The notes: a model not told the origin generated them from the sequence alone. A stretch of 64,000 nt of DNA from DAOQVR01 sp035341665 (GCA_035341665.1 DAOQVR010000013.1:1-64000), one strand, 5' to 3'; positions 8,763 to 16,713 are shown, numbered from the stretch's first letter. Made by a program: numbers and translations.

Positions 8763-9254
8763 CTATGCGGAGATGCCTAGTGCCGCCGAAATCTCCTCAG
8801 GCGCCGCAACCTCTGCCTCGCCGACCTTCTTTCCGCCGATACCCAGGAACCCACCTTCCTTGGCCGCCTCCGCAGTGCTCTGGGCAGCCCGGTAGACCCA
8901 CTGCACGAAGCCATCGGCCTCTGTGGGTGCCTTCTCGGAGAGCAACGCCGCAAGGTCGCGGCAGGCCTGGAGGCACTGAGCTTTGAGCTCGTCTGCATTC
9001 CTGCTCAGCTGAGGCATGTCTAGCTTTTGCCTGTTCTCTGCTCGCTCCCGGTACTCGGCCGCCACAGCGTCGATCAGCGCATTGCCGCTGGTTTCCTTGA
9101 TGGCTTGGACCACCAACTTGCTCGCGGCCATCGTTTCGGCCACGATGCCCACAGGACCGCTGGGGCTGGCAAGTGTGACGTACATCGACGCCATTTGGGG
9201 CGCGGTCATGATCTGAAGCCATTCTTCTGATGTGAAATCGGATTGGGTTACCAT
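8763..9254 (-). CDS. Hypothetical soluble helical protein, GFLGIGG type
   Basis: 163 residues, mostly helical. It begins DFTSEEWLQIMTAPQMASMYVTLASPSGPVGIVAETMAAS and ends in KEGGFLGIGGKKVGEAEVAAPEEISAAL. I recall similar small proteins of unknown function with a C-terminal GFLGxGG loop in several bacteria, but no function is known to me. No signal peptide or membrane segment. The start has a strong AGGAGG site 13 bases upstream. It is a single-gene unit between two att-like repeat zones. Confidence 0.75.
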   Translation of the reverse strand: MVTQSDFTSEEWLQIMTAPQMASMYVTLASPSGPVGIVAETMAASKLVVQAIKETSGNALIDAVAAEYRERAENRQKLDMPQLSRNADELKAQCLQACRDLAALLSEKAPTEADGFVQWVYRAAQSTAEAAKEGGFLGIGGKKVGEAEVAAPEEISAALGISA

Positions 9255-9390
9255 CGTCTATTGCCTCCTGTAGCTGTTCGAGGTCTCGCTTGCTGCCCGA
9301 GGGTGCGAGCTACGCTTGAGCGTACCCCAGGCGAGTTGCGTCCGCCATTACACGTCAGGCTACCCTGGACACCGCTCTCTCAAGGCTGCG

Positions 9391-9471
9391 AAAGGGATTC
9401 GAGCTCCCTTGGGGGCACTGTCCAAGGCCCCACCAAAATCGGCGGGGGTTCCGTGGTGAGCCGGGCAGGGA
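9391..9471 (+). repeat. Att-like repeat copy c (right-arm type)
   Basis: Core and right arm match the copy at 11081-11141: GAGCTCCCTTGGGGGCACT, then GCCCCACCAAAATCGG, then GGTGAGCCGG, with scattered differences. Its left flank is AAAGGGATTCGAGC instead of the TGACAGTCCT arm, so it looks like a recombinant joint. Confidence 0.5.
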
Positions 9472-9574
9472 GCCAGCGGCTGAAACCGCGCCTGGGGGGC
9501 GCTGCGGCGCCGGCCGTCCGCCGGCGCGGACGTGGGGAGGGGGCCAGCGAGCAGGATTGTGTCGGCTCGGGCTA

Positions 9575-9612
9575 GCGGCAGGGATTCGAATGCCCTCGGG
9601 GGCATTGTATGC
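9575..9612 (+). repeat. Att-like repeat copy d (degenerate)
   Basis: GCAGGGATTCGAATGCCCTC followed by GGGGGCATT. It shares GGGATTCGA and the CCCTnGGGGGCA core with copy c but neither long arm. This is the weakest member of the family. Confidence 0.35.
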
Positions 9613-9701
9613 ATGCCTAGCGGTTCGAGTACGAGGAAACCGGCGGGTGAGTGTCACCCAGGAACAGAGCACCCCTGTCGTCCCGAGCGAGCGCGTGCCG
9701 C

Positions 9702-9729
9702 AAGAGGAGCCCGTTGCAGGGCTCCTCTT
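9702..9729 (+). terminator. Orphan terminator-like hairpin
   Basis: Perfect 11-bp stem, 6-base loop, then TAGC. No gene on either strand ends next to it. Confidence 0.4.
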
Positions 9730-10142
9730 AGCTGCGCTGCTGGCATCGCGATTCGAGGGAGCTGACGCGCAAGCGCGCTTGTGTCAATTTGACCAATGTG
9801 CCGCATGGGTGTACAAGGTGAATTGGGCCAGGGGGGATAGGGGAGAGATCGCTCACCGATCTGTTCGCTTCTCAACTTCCCCGGCGGTCAGGAGTTCTTG
9901 AATTTGCGGGCGCTGTCCACGACTATCATGCCGCTTGGGCCCGGCGTTCGGGCGTTCGGCTGCGAGAGGAGGTAGCGCCTATCGTCAAGCATGCCCTGCA
10001 TCTGACGGCCGGCCGGGAGGGTCGCCCGTCCACCGCCAGCCGGGCACTCGGCCGGCCTCCCGTCACCCGGCCGCCGGCGATCCTGGCTGACCGCCTCCGC
10101 CGAGGCGCAGCGGCCCGTCAGGGAGGAGAAGGAGGTCTCCTG

Positions 10143-10559
10143 ATGAAATCCAAGTGGTTTCTGTGGGCCAAGGCGGTCATCTCGATCGTGATCGCCTTCT
10201 TCATGCTGTTCTTTGCCCGCACGTACCTGAACTGGCTCCTCAAGACGGGCATTCCCACCAACGAGCAACTTGGCCAAATGTCAGGCCTAGGTGACCTGAT
10301 CAGGCTCGGCTTCGGCTACTTCGGCGCCATACTGGTCGGCAATGCGGTCATCTGCTACTTCGCCGCCAACTCCACAGCCTCCGTGATGCGCAAGAGGGTG
10401 ATCCTCGGCCTGGCTGTTGCCGACACCATCGGCCTGATCCTGGCGCTCATCGCCCAGTTCAGCGGCAAGTTCAGCGGTCTGGGGTGGATCAACGTGGTCA
10501 TCTGGCTCATGCTGGCCTTCTTCCTCTGGTTCTTCTTCTTCACTGAAAAGACAGACTAG
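10143..10559 (+). CDS. Hypothetical four-helix membrane protein
   Basis: 138 residues with four probable transmembrane segments, at about residues 7-32, 55-75, 85-107 and 116-133. It is rich in Phe and Leu and ends FFLWFFFFTEKTD. No catalytic or ligand-binding motif is visible. The start has a good GGAGAAGGAGG site. It is a single gene bounded on the right by a strong terminator. The function is unknown and nothing in the context points to one. Confidence 0.75.
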   Translation: MKSKWFLWAKAVISIVIAFFMLFFARTYLNWLLKTGIPTNEQLGQMSGLGDLIRLGFGYFGAILVGNAVICYFAANSTASVMRKRVILGLAVADTIGLILALIAQFSGKFSGLGWINVVIWLMLAFFLWFFFFTEKTD

Positions 10560-10580
10560 GCTCGTCCGGCAGGTAGTGCG

Positions 10581-10615
10581 GCGTCCTCCCCGTCACGGCG
10601 GGGAGGACGCTCTTT
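10581..10615 (+). terminator. Terminator of the membrane protein gene
   Basis: 12-bp perfect stem GCGTCCTCCCCG / CGGGGAGGACGC with a 6-base loop followed by TCTTTC, 21 bases after the stop. Confidence 0.8.
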
Positions 10616-11062
10616 CATGTGCGCGGGGATACGGGTACTCGCACAGCCCTCCCGGCGCGCTGCCCCGCCTGGCGGGCTGTCCAGGCAGCATCGTCTTCGA
10701 CACCCCCACCCGGTCTCCCGCCGTGCGGGCCGGATAGCCCCTGAGCTCCGTCTAGACGGGAGGGTCCACGGGATCGGTGGCGGCAGCGGTGGTCCAACGG
10801 GCGAGGCCGAGGGACCAGTCGTCGGCGCGAGAGGCGCTGCGCTCCGCGGTGGCAGGGCTCGACCCGCAGGCCGCCATCAGCCCAACGGGCGTCGGCGGGC
10901 TTCCGATTGGTGTAGCCAAGAGCTGATGGCTGCTTCTGCGGTGCTCGCGACGAGGTCTTTTCGCATTCGCAGGTTGACGTGAGGCGACAGCGCCCGACGC
11001 TATGATCCCGGTTAGTGGCCCCCGGTTGGCTATGACACCATCGCAATGACCAAAGCGTCAAC

Positions 11063-11141
11063 TGACAGTCCTGTCGTACGAGCTCCTTGGGGGCACTCTC
11101 TAAAGCCCCACCAAAATCGGTGAGCTTCTCCTGGTGAGCCG
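11063..11141 (+). repeat. Att-like repeat copy e (both arms)
   Basis: The most complete copy. Left arm TGACAGTCCTGTCGTACGAG is shared with copies b and f. The core is CTCCTTGGGGGC. Right arm ACTCTCTAAAGCCCCACC (11095-11112) is the exact inverse complement of the arm behind the recombinase at 4007-4024. It continues AAAATCGG...GGTGAGCCGG as in copy c. It therefore links all other copies. Confidence 0.6.
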
Positions 11142-11278
11142 GCTCTTCACGGCAGCCTTTTCCCTCGACCGAGACACTGCTTGGTCACATCCAATCCCCA
11201 TTCTCGGCCGGCAACAGGCGCCTTCCATCACGTGCGTGGGCCTGGCGCCAGCGGTCGACCAGCCCGCTTTGCCCGATC

Positions 11279-11307
11279 TTGGCGTCTGACGCGTTCTGTG
11301 CTACCAT
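11279..11307 (+). promoter_or_regulatory. Promoter of the nucleotidyltransferase module
   Basis: TTGGCG, 17 bases, TACCAT. The -10 box ends only 6 bases before the ATG at 11314, so transcription would start at or next to the first codon and the message would be leaderless. Confidence 0.45.
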
Positions 11308-11313
11308 TGCACT

Positions 11314-11412
11314 ATGAAACTCGAGGAACGCACAGCACTGTTTGACCGGTGCGACCCTGCCACGCCTCCACCGAAGAGGGGGTTGCCAGAACCGGCGGGG
11401 TGCCCACGATGA
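11314..11412 (+). CDS. Possible 32-residue leader peptide
   Basis: MKLEERTALFDRCDPATPPPKRGLPEPAGCPR. It starts right after the promoter -10 box and its stop overlaps the next start as ATGA, so it would couple translation to the module. No independent function is visible. It is short and proline-rich, so it could be only a translated leader, or not translated at all. Confidence 0.35.
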   Translation: MKLEERTALFDRCDPATPPPKRGLPEPAGCPR

Positions 11413-11669
11413 CCACATTGTACACCGATGCCGGCCTGGAGCTCGAGCAGCTCCAGATTGAGGGGCTTCGCCAGATGCCTTCCTGGCGGAAGCTGCAACT
11501 TATGGCCGCAATGACCCAGACCGTTCGAACGCTGGCTGTGGCCGGCCTGCGCCAACGCTTCCCCCACGAAACCCCGGCGCAGCGTAGCAGGCGGCTGGCG
11601 GACTTGCTGTTGGGTCCGGCCCTGGCAAGCCAGGTCTACGGCCCGGCTTCCGAGGGTGCAGAGTGCTAG
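11409..11669 (+). CDS. Small partner protein of the nucleotidyltransferase
   Basis: 86 residues: EGLRQMPSWRKLQLMAAMTQTVRTLAVAGLRQRFPHETPAQRSRRLADLLLGPALASQVYG. It is helical, with no enzymatic motif. Small proteins of this style (an MPxWRKL segment, then AGLRQRxP and RRLADLLLG) are known to me just before nucleotidyltransferase genes. The stop overlaps the next start by 7 bases (GTGCTAG), which points to co-translation and complex formation. ATG 11409 was chosen because upstream frame residues do not look protein-like. The two-gene layout resembles a toxin-antitoxin pair, but which member would be the antitoxin cannot be told from sequence. Confidence 0.65.
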   Translation: MTTLYTDAGLELEQLQIEGLRQMPSWRKLQLMAAMTQTVRTLAVAGLRQRFPHETPAQRSRRLADLLLGPALASQVYGPASEGAEC

Positions 11670-12247
11670 CGGAGCAGATTGCCGTCGTAATGCAGGTCAC
11701 CGACGCTTTGGATCGCCTCGGCGTACAGTACGCCATTGGCGGCTCCTTCGCCAGTGCCGTCCATGGCGTGATGCGGGCTACGATGGACGCCGATTTGGTG
11801 GTCGACCTTACCCTGTCAGACACCGAACCGCTGGCACGGGCATTGATCGGCGAGTTCTACGCGGATGTTGAGTCGATGCGAGAGGCTGTTCAGCACCAGA
11901 GCTCCTTCAACCTCATTCACCTCGGGACGATGTTCAAGGTCGATCTCTTCGTCGCCAAGGCACGCGCCTTTGATCGTTCTCAGCTGGCGCGGCGCCGGTC
12001 GGTTCTCTTGAGCGAGGAGCCGGATCGGCATGCCTATGTGGCCAGCGCCGAGGACACGATCTTGGCCAAGCTCGAATGGTATCGAATGGGCGGCGAGGTT
12101 TCCGACCGCCATTGGCGCGATGTACTGGGTGTTCTCTTGGTGCAGGGCGAGCGCCTCGACCTCGGCTATCTGAAAAAGATGGCCGCCGGGATCGACGTCC
12201 TGGATCTTCTGGAGCTGGCGCTGCAAGCGGCTCCGGTGCGGCGCTGA
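11663..12247 (+). CDS. Nucleotidyltransferase-fold protein (AbiEii-like)
   Basis: 194 residues from a GTG start. It has the minimal nucleotidyltransferase signature YAIGGSFASAVHGVMRATMDADLVVDL: a glycine-serine loop followed by the metal-binding aspartates. A third acidic strand (MFKVDLFVAK) and helical tail (AEDTILAKLEWYRMGGEVSDRHWRDVLGVL) match the AbiEii/DUF6036-like nucleotidyltransferases, some of which are type IV toxins that modify tRNA or proteins. The catalytic residues appear present. It is coupled to the small partner gene, followed by att-like copy f, and lies inside the mobile region. A role in defence or addiction is an inference. Confidence 0.75.
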   Translation: MLAEQIAVVMQVTDALDRLGVQYAIGGSFASAVHGVMRATMDADLVVDLTLSDTEPLARALIGEFYADVESMREAVQHQSSFNLIHLGTMFKVDLFVAKARAFDRSQLARRRSVLLSEEPDRHAYVASAEDTILAKLEWYRMGGEVSDRHWRDVLGVLLVQGERLDLGYLKKMAAGIDVLDLLELALQAAPVRR

Positions 12248-12283
12248 ACAACAGGAAGCCGCCACCTACCGCGAAAGAGGCAG

Positions 12284-12310
12284 TTGACAGTCCTGTCGTA
12301 CGAGCTCCCT
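12284..12310 (+). repeat. Att-like repeat copy f (left arm only)
   Basis: TTGACAGTCCTGTCGTACGAG then CTCCCT. The left arm is identical to copy e. After the CCCTTGGG core the sequence diverges (ATTCGGATTCC), so the right arm is absent. Confidence 0.5.
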
Positions 12311-12383
12311 TGGGATTCGGATTCCTGTAGTCGGCACCTATGTCCCTACCAGACAGGTTTGCCGCGACCAGGCAGACATGAAG

Positions 12384-12450
12384 CGACCTGACATCCTAGA
12401 AGCGACCTGACGGCGTGGAAACGACCTGATAGCTCCAGAACGACCTGTCG
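12384..12450 (+). repeat. Four CGACCTG repeats with a 19-base period
   Basis: CGACCTGA starts at 12384, 12403 and 12422, and CGACCTGT at 12441, with exact 19-base spacing. The bases between the boxes vary. The first unit reads CGACCTGACAT, the same core as the 18-base array at 16714-16859. Regular spacing with variable filler suggests protein-binding sites rather than slippage. Confidence 0.6.
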
Positions 12451-12663
12451 TGGTGGACGGTGAACGGCGGCGGCTCTATGCTTGTCGAGGGCGGGATGCG
12501 CAGCGCCAGCGGCGCCTTGTCGCTGAGCGGCACCGCCGGCCAGCCTGATGCCGGGCTGATGGGCGCAGGGGACTGCGAGCTCGAAAGCAGCTTCCTACCC
12601 GGCGGGAAGGCGTTTCGTCAGCCGAGTTCCCTCTGCCAGCCGCTGGCCCTGCGCAAGTACTAG
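12445..12663 (+). pseudogene. Remnant of a secreted SLSGTAGQPDAG-type protein
   Basis: The frame reads WTVNGGGSMLVEGG...ASGALSLSGTAGQPDAG...LESSFLPGG. This is the N-terminal signature of a family of secreted Chloroflexota-type proteins (WTVDGGG...YSLSGTIGQPDAG...GGFW). It lacks a signal peptide in front and any following domain. The frame ends soon afterwards, so it looks like a decayed fragment. No usable start with a ribosome site was found. Confidence 0.5.
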
Positions 12664-12740
12664 CCCGAACCCACGAAGGGCGGGTGATGGAGGCCGGCCC
12701 GCACGGTCCTCGGCCGGCTGGCTCAGGCCTGCCGCCAGGC

Positions 12741-13424
12741 CTATCCTTTGACCTGCTTGGCCAGCTGCTCCAGTCGGCGTTGATCGTGGATGACAAACTC
12801 GGTGCGCGTGATATCGATCAACCCCTCGTCCGCAAAGCGGTGGAGGAAGCGGCACACCAGCTCGCGCGTCGTCCCGATGCGCGAGCCAATCTCGTCCAGG
12901 GTCAGGCTCCGGGGAATCGGCTCGGCCTCGCGGCCAGACGAGAACTCCACCAGCAGCCGCGCCAGGCGGCCTGCCACGGGCTGAAAGGCCAAACCCTCCA
13001 CGACGCTGGAGGCCCGCTGCATCCGCTCGGCCATGAGGCCGCAGAAGGCCCACAGGGTATCGCCGTGGGCGCGCAGGAATGGCTCAAGGTCGGGCCGTGA
13101 CCAGAGGTGGAGGCGCGTGCGGGCGTGCGCCTCCAATGTGGCCGGCAGCACCGCGCCCTCGCGGAATAAGGCCGGGCCCCAGAACAGCTCGCCCGCGCCG
13201 AAGGCTGCGATCAGCAGGCTGCGCCCCTCGCTCGACGCCTTGGCCGCGCCGATCTGGCCCTCTTCGACCAGGAATAGGTAGGGCCAGACATCGCCCTGCA
13301 GCGCCAGAACTTGGCCCTTCTCCAGGTCGCGCGCCAGCGACTGCCCGACCAGCAGCTCCTGTTCGCGCTTCCCCAGCGAGGAGAACACCGGGTGGACGCG
13401 CAACCACTCTTCTAGGGTCTTCAT
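12741..13424 (-). CDS. Crp/Fnr-family transcriptional regulator
   Basis: 227 residues. An N-terminal cyclic-nucleotide-binding-type beta-roll (about 10-125) is followed by a dimer helix and a C-terminal winged helix with SLTLDEIGSRIGTTRELVCRFLHRFADEGLIDI (about 168-200). The FNR N-terminal cysteine cluster is absent, and the roll lacks the RxSxxE-type cAMP signature, so the signal is not an FNR iron-sulfur centre and probably not cAMP. Redox, NO or another small ligand is possible. It is the last leftward gene of the heme/copper region but has its own promoter 272 bases after the heme O synthase gene. Confidence 0.85.
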   Translation of the reverse strand: MKTLEEWLRVHPVFSSLGKREQELLVGQSLARDLEKGQVLALQGDVWPYLFLVEEGQIGAAKASSEGRSLLIAAFGAGELFWGPALFREGAVLPATLEAHARTRLHLWSRPDLEPFLRAHGDTLWAFCGLMAERMQRASSVVEGLAFQPVAGRLARLLVEFSSGREAEPIPRSLTLDEIGSRIGTTRELVCRFLHRFADEGLIDITRTEFVIHDQRRLEQLAKQVKG

Positions 13425-13463
13425 GAGCCTGACCGTCCTCTAGTCGGCCGCGCCGTGGAGAGC

Positions 13464-13492
13464 AGTCTATCACATCCCTGTACCCTGGGCAA
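13464..13492 (-). promoter_or_regulatory. Promoter of the Crp/Fnr-type regulator
   Basis: On the minus strand TTGCCC (13492-13487), 17 bases, TAGACT (13469-13464). It lies 40 bases ahead of the start at 13424. Confidence 0.6.
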
Positions 13493-13696
13493 AGACAGTG
13501 CCGTACCGCAGCCATCTGCCCTCGGTCCAGGCGTGCGGCCGCGAACCGGGAACATGGCCGGCGGCTTCCGGCAGGCGGGCCGCGCAATCACCGAAAGGGA
13601 GGGTCGGCTCTGCACCGGCAGGCGCAGTGCCGTGCGCATCGATGCACCCAGCCCCCGCAGGCGGCTGGCTGTGCGAGGACCTCCGTGGATGCGGCC

Positions 13697-14605
13697 CTAG
13701 AACACTGCCCCCAGCGTGAGGAGTACCATCGAGGCCAACATGTGCAGCGACGCCAGCTTGAAGAGCAGGAGGTTCAGCTGTGCCGACGGTCGCAGGACGG
13801 CCCGCACAGACAGGCACACTGTGACCACGCCCGACACAGCCAGCAGACTGAGGCTCCAAGGGCAGATGCCCAGCCACCAGCCGGCTGCGACCAACGACAC
13901 CGCTCGCAGCGCGTTTGACACGGCAATGAACCGGCGTGTCGAATCAAAGCCGTGGACCGCCGGCCAGGTGGGCACACCCCCCAGCCGGTAGTCATCTGCG
14001 TGCTTCATGGCAAAGGTAAGGATGTGCGCCGGGATCCAGAGCAGCACCGACAGGGCAAGAAGCAGCCCCAGGCCGTCCACGCCACCCGTGCCCAGCGTGC
14101 GTCCGGCGAGGATGGGCATCCCACCTGAGACACCGCCAAAGACGATGGACCACGGCGTGCGCCGCTTGAGCCACAGCGTATAGACGCACAAGTCCAGCCC
14201 GACCCCGGCAGCGATCACCCAGCCAAAGGGCCGGCTCAGCCAGAAGGCCAGTGCCAGCCCTGCGGCGACCAGCACGCCACCAAAGCGTGCTGCCTCACGC
14301 GCCGACAGCGTCCCCGAGGGCAGCGGCCGGCGGGCGGTGCGCACCATCCGGGCGTCGATGTCGCGGTCAAAGACCATGTTCAGCGCCGTCGTCCCGCTGA
14401 CGGCAGAAAACAGCGCCAGGGTCATGAGCCTGGCGCCCAGGCTCGTGCCTGACTCGGGACGGGCGCTCAGGTAGCCTGCCAGCCCAGTGGCCAATAGCAG
14501 CAGTGTCTGCTTGCTCTTGATCAGCGACCCGTGGGCCTCCAGCTTGCTCCAGAGACGGCCGAGTGCCCCCTCTGGTACCCTCTGTGAGACGGCTGCATCG
14601 CTCAT
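13697..14605 (-). CDS. ctaB: Protoheme IX farnesyltransferase (heme O synthase)
   Basis: 302 residues, UbiA prenyltransferase family, with about eight or nine membrane segments. The first aspartate-rich motif is NMVFDRDIDARMVRTARRPLPSG; the second loop is LKRRTPWSIVFGGVSGGMP. The enzyme adds a farnesyl group to heme b to make heme O for terminal oxidases. The start at 14605 overlaps the stop of the upstream membrane gene as ATGA. A longer frame reaching 15211 runs through that upstream gene and is not real. No oxidase subunit or heme A synthase gene is adjacent, so the partner oxidase is elsewhere or unusual. Confidence 0.88.
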   Translation of the reverse strand: MSDAAVSQRVPEGALGRLWSKLEAHGSLIKSKQTLLLLATGLAGYLSARPESGTSLGARLMTLALFSAVSGTTALNMVFDRDIDARMVRTARRPLPSGTLSAREAARFGGVLVAAGLALAFWLSRPFGWVIAAGVGLDLCVYTLWLKRRTPWSIVFGGVSGGMPILAGRTLGTGGVDGLGLLLALSVLLWIPAHILTFAMKHADDYRLGGVPTWPAVHGFDSTRRFIAVSNALRAVSLVAAGWWLGICPWSLSLLAVSGVVTVCLSVRAVLRPSAQLNLLLFKLASLHMLASMVLLTLGAVF

Positions 14606-16002
14606 GGCCCGTCCCCTTCTGCCCAGCGACCCTCTGCCCGAAAGAGATCGACCAGCCGGCATCCCAGGAACCCGGCCAGCAGCACCAGCGTCAGGCCCAG
14701 GCCGGCGCCCAGGAAGAGGGTTGTCCACCCCCGTCCGGCATCGGGCGAAAGGAACTCGTACACGGCAGCCGCGGCAAAGGCCAGGTTGGCGCCCACCAGG
14801 ACCCCCCAGCCCAGCACCTGCCGCATCCGGCCGCGCACGTCGAGCCGGTCCGCGACCAAAAAGAGCATCATCACCGCGGTGGTCGTGGCCAGGATGTGCC
14901 AGTGCCCGACTAGGATGCGCCGCTCGGCTTCGAGTGGCCAGGTGCGGAACACCTCGTCCAGCTTGACGGCCGTGTACAGCCCGGGGAAGACCATGATCGG
15001 CTGGAGCAAGATCATCTGGGCAAAGAGCCCAAAGTGGAGCGGGTTGCGCACCAGGGCCCGAAGCTTTCGTCCTGGGGTGGCCATCCCCTCTGCTGTCTGA
15101 GCCAACCCGGTCTTGATCAGCCGGTCGATGCCGGCTATGACCATCAGCAGCGCCGCCAGCAGCACCAGGCTGCTCCCGGCGTAGATGATCCAGTGGGCAA
15201 TGCTCTCCCACAGCATCACCCCCCAGCAGCCGGCGGCCATGACAAGGGTGCCGGTGATGGACAATGGCATGGCGACTCTGTGCAGTGGCCCCTTCAGGTC
15301 AAAGCGGCGCACGACGATGAGCAAGACGGCCACGTCGATGAGGGCAAGCATGATGTGCAGATGGGAGATGACGGCCAGCTCGCCCAGGGTGTGTGCCTGC
15401 CGTACAATGTCCTCGGCCAGCACGGCCTCAAAGCCGTTGCCGAAGAAGGAGCCCACCCCCGCGCCGATGAGCGCCGAGATCAGCGTGGTGGCCGTCACGA
15501 CGAAAAAGGCGACTCGCTCCAGCGAGATAGAGCCCAGATGGGCGTAGGCAGGGTCGGTGTTGCGGTGCCGGCCCGGCCACAGCCCGGCGGCCAGCATCAC
15601 ACCGGAGTAAAACACCAGCGCCTGGCCGAGCAGGAACAAGCCATGGAAGAGCCAGCTGCGGCCCAGGTAGGCGAACACCAGCCCACCGATGCTGACGAGA
15701 ATGTAGCCGGGGGTGATGGCGCGCCGGACCGACTGGGTCACCTCCTCAGTCGTCGGCACGAGGTCGAGGATCAGGTAGGTGACGGCCGCCACAAAAGGGA
15801 TGGCGAGGGCGTGATAGACCATCACGATGCGGCCCACGCGCTCCGCCTCGAGCAGGCTCACCGAAAAGCCGAGCAGCTCCTGCATCGGCGCCGACATCAG
15901 GCCCAGGAGGGCGACGATGATCGCCTCCCAGGCGGTCGCGGCGAGCAGCAAGCCACGCGTAGACGTCGTCAGATAGTCGAGCCGGCGCAGTAGGGCCTTC
16001 AT
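14602..16002 (-). CDS. Multipass membrane protein with two H-x-H motifs, possible heme protein
   Basis: 466 residues with about twelve hydrophobic segments. Two histidine pairs lie in membrane-adjacent contexts, SHLHIMLALIDV and VGHWHILATTTAV, each followed by a charged RRFDLKG or ADRLDVRG turn. The halves look like an internal duplication. Histidines placed this way recall the heme and copper ligands of oxidase subunit I and NnrS-like proteins, but I do not recognise the family. Its coupling to heme O synthase and the nearby CopD-like gene make heme or copper binding likely. The start at 16002 follows a good GGAGGTGTGAC site. Confidence 0.6.
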   Translation of the reverse strand: MKALLRRLDYLTTSTRGLLLAATAWEAIIVALLGLMSAPMQELLGFSVSLLEAERVGRIVMVYHALAIPFVAAVTYLILDLVPTTEEVTQSVRRAITPGYILVSIGGLVFAYLGRSWLFHGLFLLGQALVFYSGVMLAAGLWPGRHRNTDPAYAHLGSISLERVAFFVVTATTLISALIGAGVGSFFGNGFEAVLAEDIVRQAHTLGELAVISHLHIMLALIDVAVLLIVVRRFDLKGPLHRVAMPLSITGTLVMAAGCWGVMLWESIAHWIIYAGSSLVLLAALLMVIAGIDRLIKTGLAQTAEGMATPGRKLRALVRNPLHFGLFAQMILLQPIMVFPGLYTAVKLDEVFRTWPLEAERRILVGHWHILATTTAVMMLFLVADRLDVRGRMRQVLGWGVLVGANLAFAAAAVYEFLSPDAGRGWTTLFLGAGLGLTLVLLAGFLGCRLVDLFRAEGRWAEGDGP

Positions 16003-16080
16003 GTCACACCTCCGGTTGCTCTCCTTTGAGCCCAGAAACAGCGGGCGGGGCTTCGCGTTCGGTCATGCGCTCCAGGCAGC

Positions 16081-16569
16081 CTAGGCCGCCTGCGGCGCGC
16101 CAAAAGCTACGCTCAAGCCGGTCAGCAGCAGCACCACGATGCCCAGGGCCAGGTTGAGCAGAAGCAGGCCCATGCTCAATCTCTCCTGCGAAGGTGTCAG
16201 CGGCTCATGCCGGCGGCTCAGCACCAGGCTGCGAAGCAGCGTGATGCCGATCATGACCGCCACCGCGATGTGCTTCAGGCTCAGCGTCGTAGAGTAGGCG
16301 CTGCCGAAGCGGAACAGCCCCTCAAAGGCCGGGTTGCGGTTGGCCTGCAGGACGCCGGTGACGATCAGCCCGACGATGCTGGCATACACCAGAACGCTCA
16401 GGCGCTTTTGGATGGCACTGAGCAGCTTCTTCATCTGCGGCCCCTTGCCCAGCACCTGCCGGGCGGAGGGCAGGACGGTGACGCCAAGGGTGATCAGCCC
16501 GCCGATCCAGACGGAGGTGAACAGGTCGTGCAGGAAGACGACGACGGCGAACACGACTGGTTTGGGCAT
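16081..16569 (-). CDS. CopD-like membrane protein
   Basis: 162 residues with four membrane segments. The N-terminus FLHDLFTSVWIGGLITLGVTVLP and a later SLKHIAVAVMIGITLLRSL carry the His and Trp-Ile-Gly-Gly pattern of the CopD/DUF2269-like group, which has been linked to copper uptake or resistance. It is the first gene of the leftward unit, and 78 bases separate it from the histidine-rich membrane gene. No CopC-like periplasmic partner is present. The exact substrate is unknown. Confidence 0.6.
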   Translation of the reverse strand: MPKPVVFAVVVFLHDLFTSVWIGGLITLGVTVLPSARQVLGKGPQMKKLLSAIQKRLSVLVYASIVGLIVTGVLQANRNPAFEGLFRFGSAYSTTLSLKHIAVAVMIGITLLRSLVLSRRHEPLTPSQERLSMGLLLLNLALGIVVLLLTGLSVAFGAPQAA

Positions 16570-16665
16570 GGTACAAGCTACTCTCCTGGACGCAGTATTC
16601 GGACAGGTCTAGACCCCGGCGGGCGCCGGCAAGGCAAACGCGCGTGCCGGGACCGACCCGCTCTC

Positions 16666-16694
16666 ACTATAGCAGCTAGGCGCACGGCTGTCAT
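16666..16694 (-). promoter_or_regulatory. Promoter of the heme/copper operon
   Basis: On the minus strand ATGACA (16694-16689), 17 bases, TATAGT (16671-16666). The 18-base repeat array begins 20 bases upstream of the -35 box, a position suited to activator binding. Confidence 0.65.
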
Positions 16695-16713
16695 TGACTT
16701 TTGTCAGATCCGG

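Larger units (their letters stand above)
9255..10142. other. Non-coding stretch with two att-like repeats and a hairpin
   Basis: No convincing gene. It contains repeat copies c and d. It also has a perfect 11-bp stem AAGAGGAGCCC / GGGCTCCTCTT with a GTTGCA loop at 9702-9729 that resembles an orphan terminator, although no gene now ends there. The hairpin may be left over from a lost gene. Confidence 0.45.
10560..11313. other. Non-coding stretch with terminator and att-like repeat e
   Basis: Apart from the terminator at its start, repeat copy e and the promoter at its end, no gene or RNA was recognised on either strand. Confidence 0.45.
12248..12740. other. Spacer with repeat array and gene remnant
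   Basis: Holds att-like copy f, the 19-base-period CGACCTG array and the SLSGTAGQPDAG-type remnant. No intact gene is visible. Confidence 0.5.

Noticed and set aside
9391..9610. tRNA-like T-arm sequences (GGGATTCGA...) in two att-like repeats
   Set aside because: The closing pair and the rest of a cloverleaf are missing; no tRNA gene can be folded around them on either strand.
13697..15211. 504-residue version of heme O synthase
   Set aside because: The first 200 residues are an out-of-frame reading of the upstream membrane gene; the family start is at 14605.
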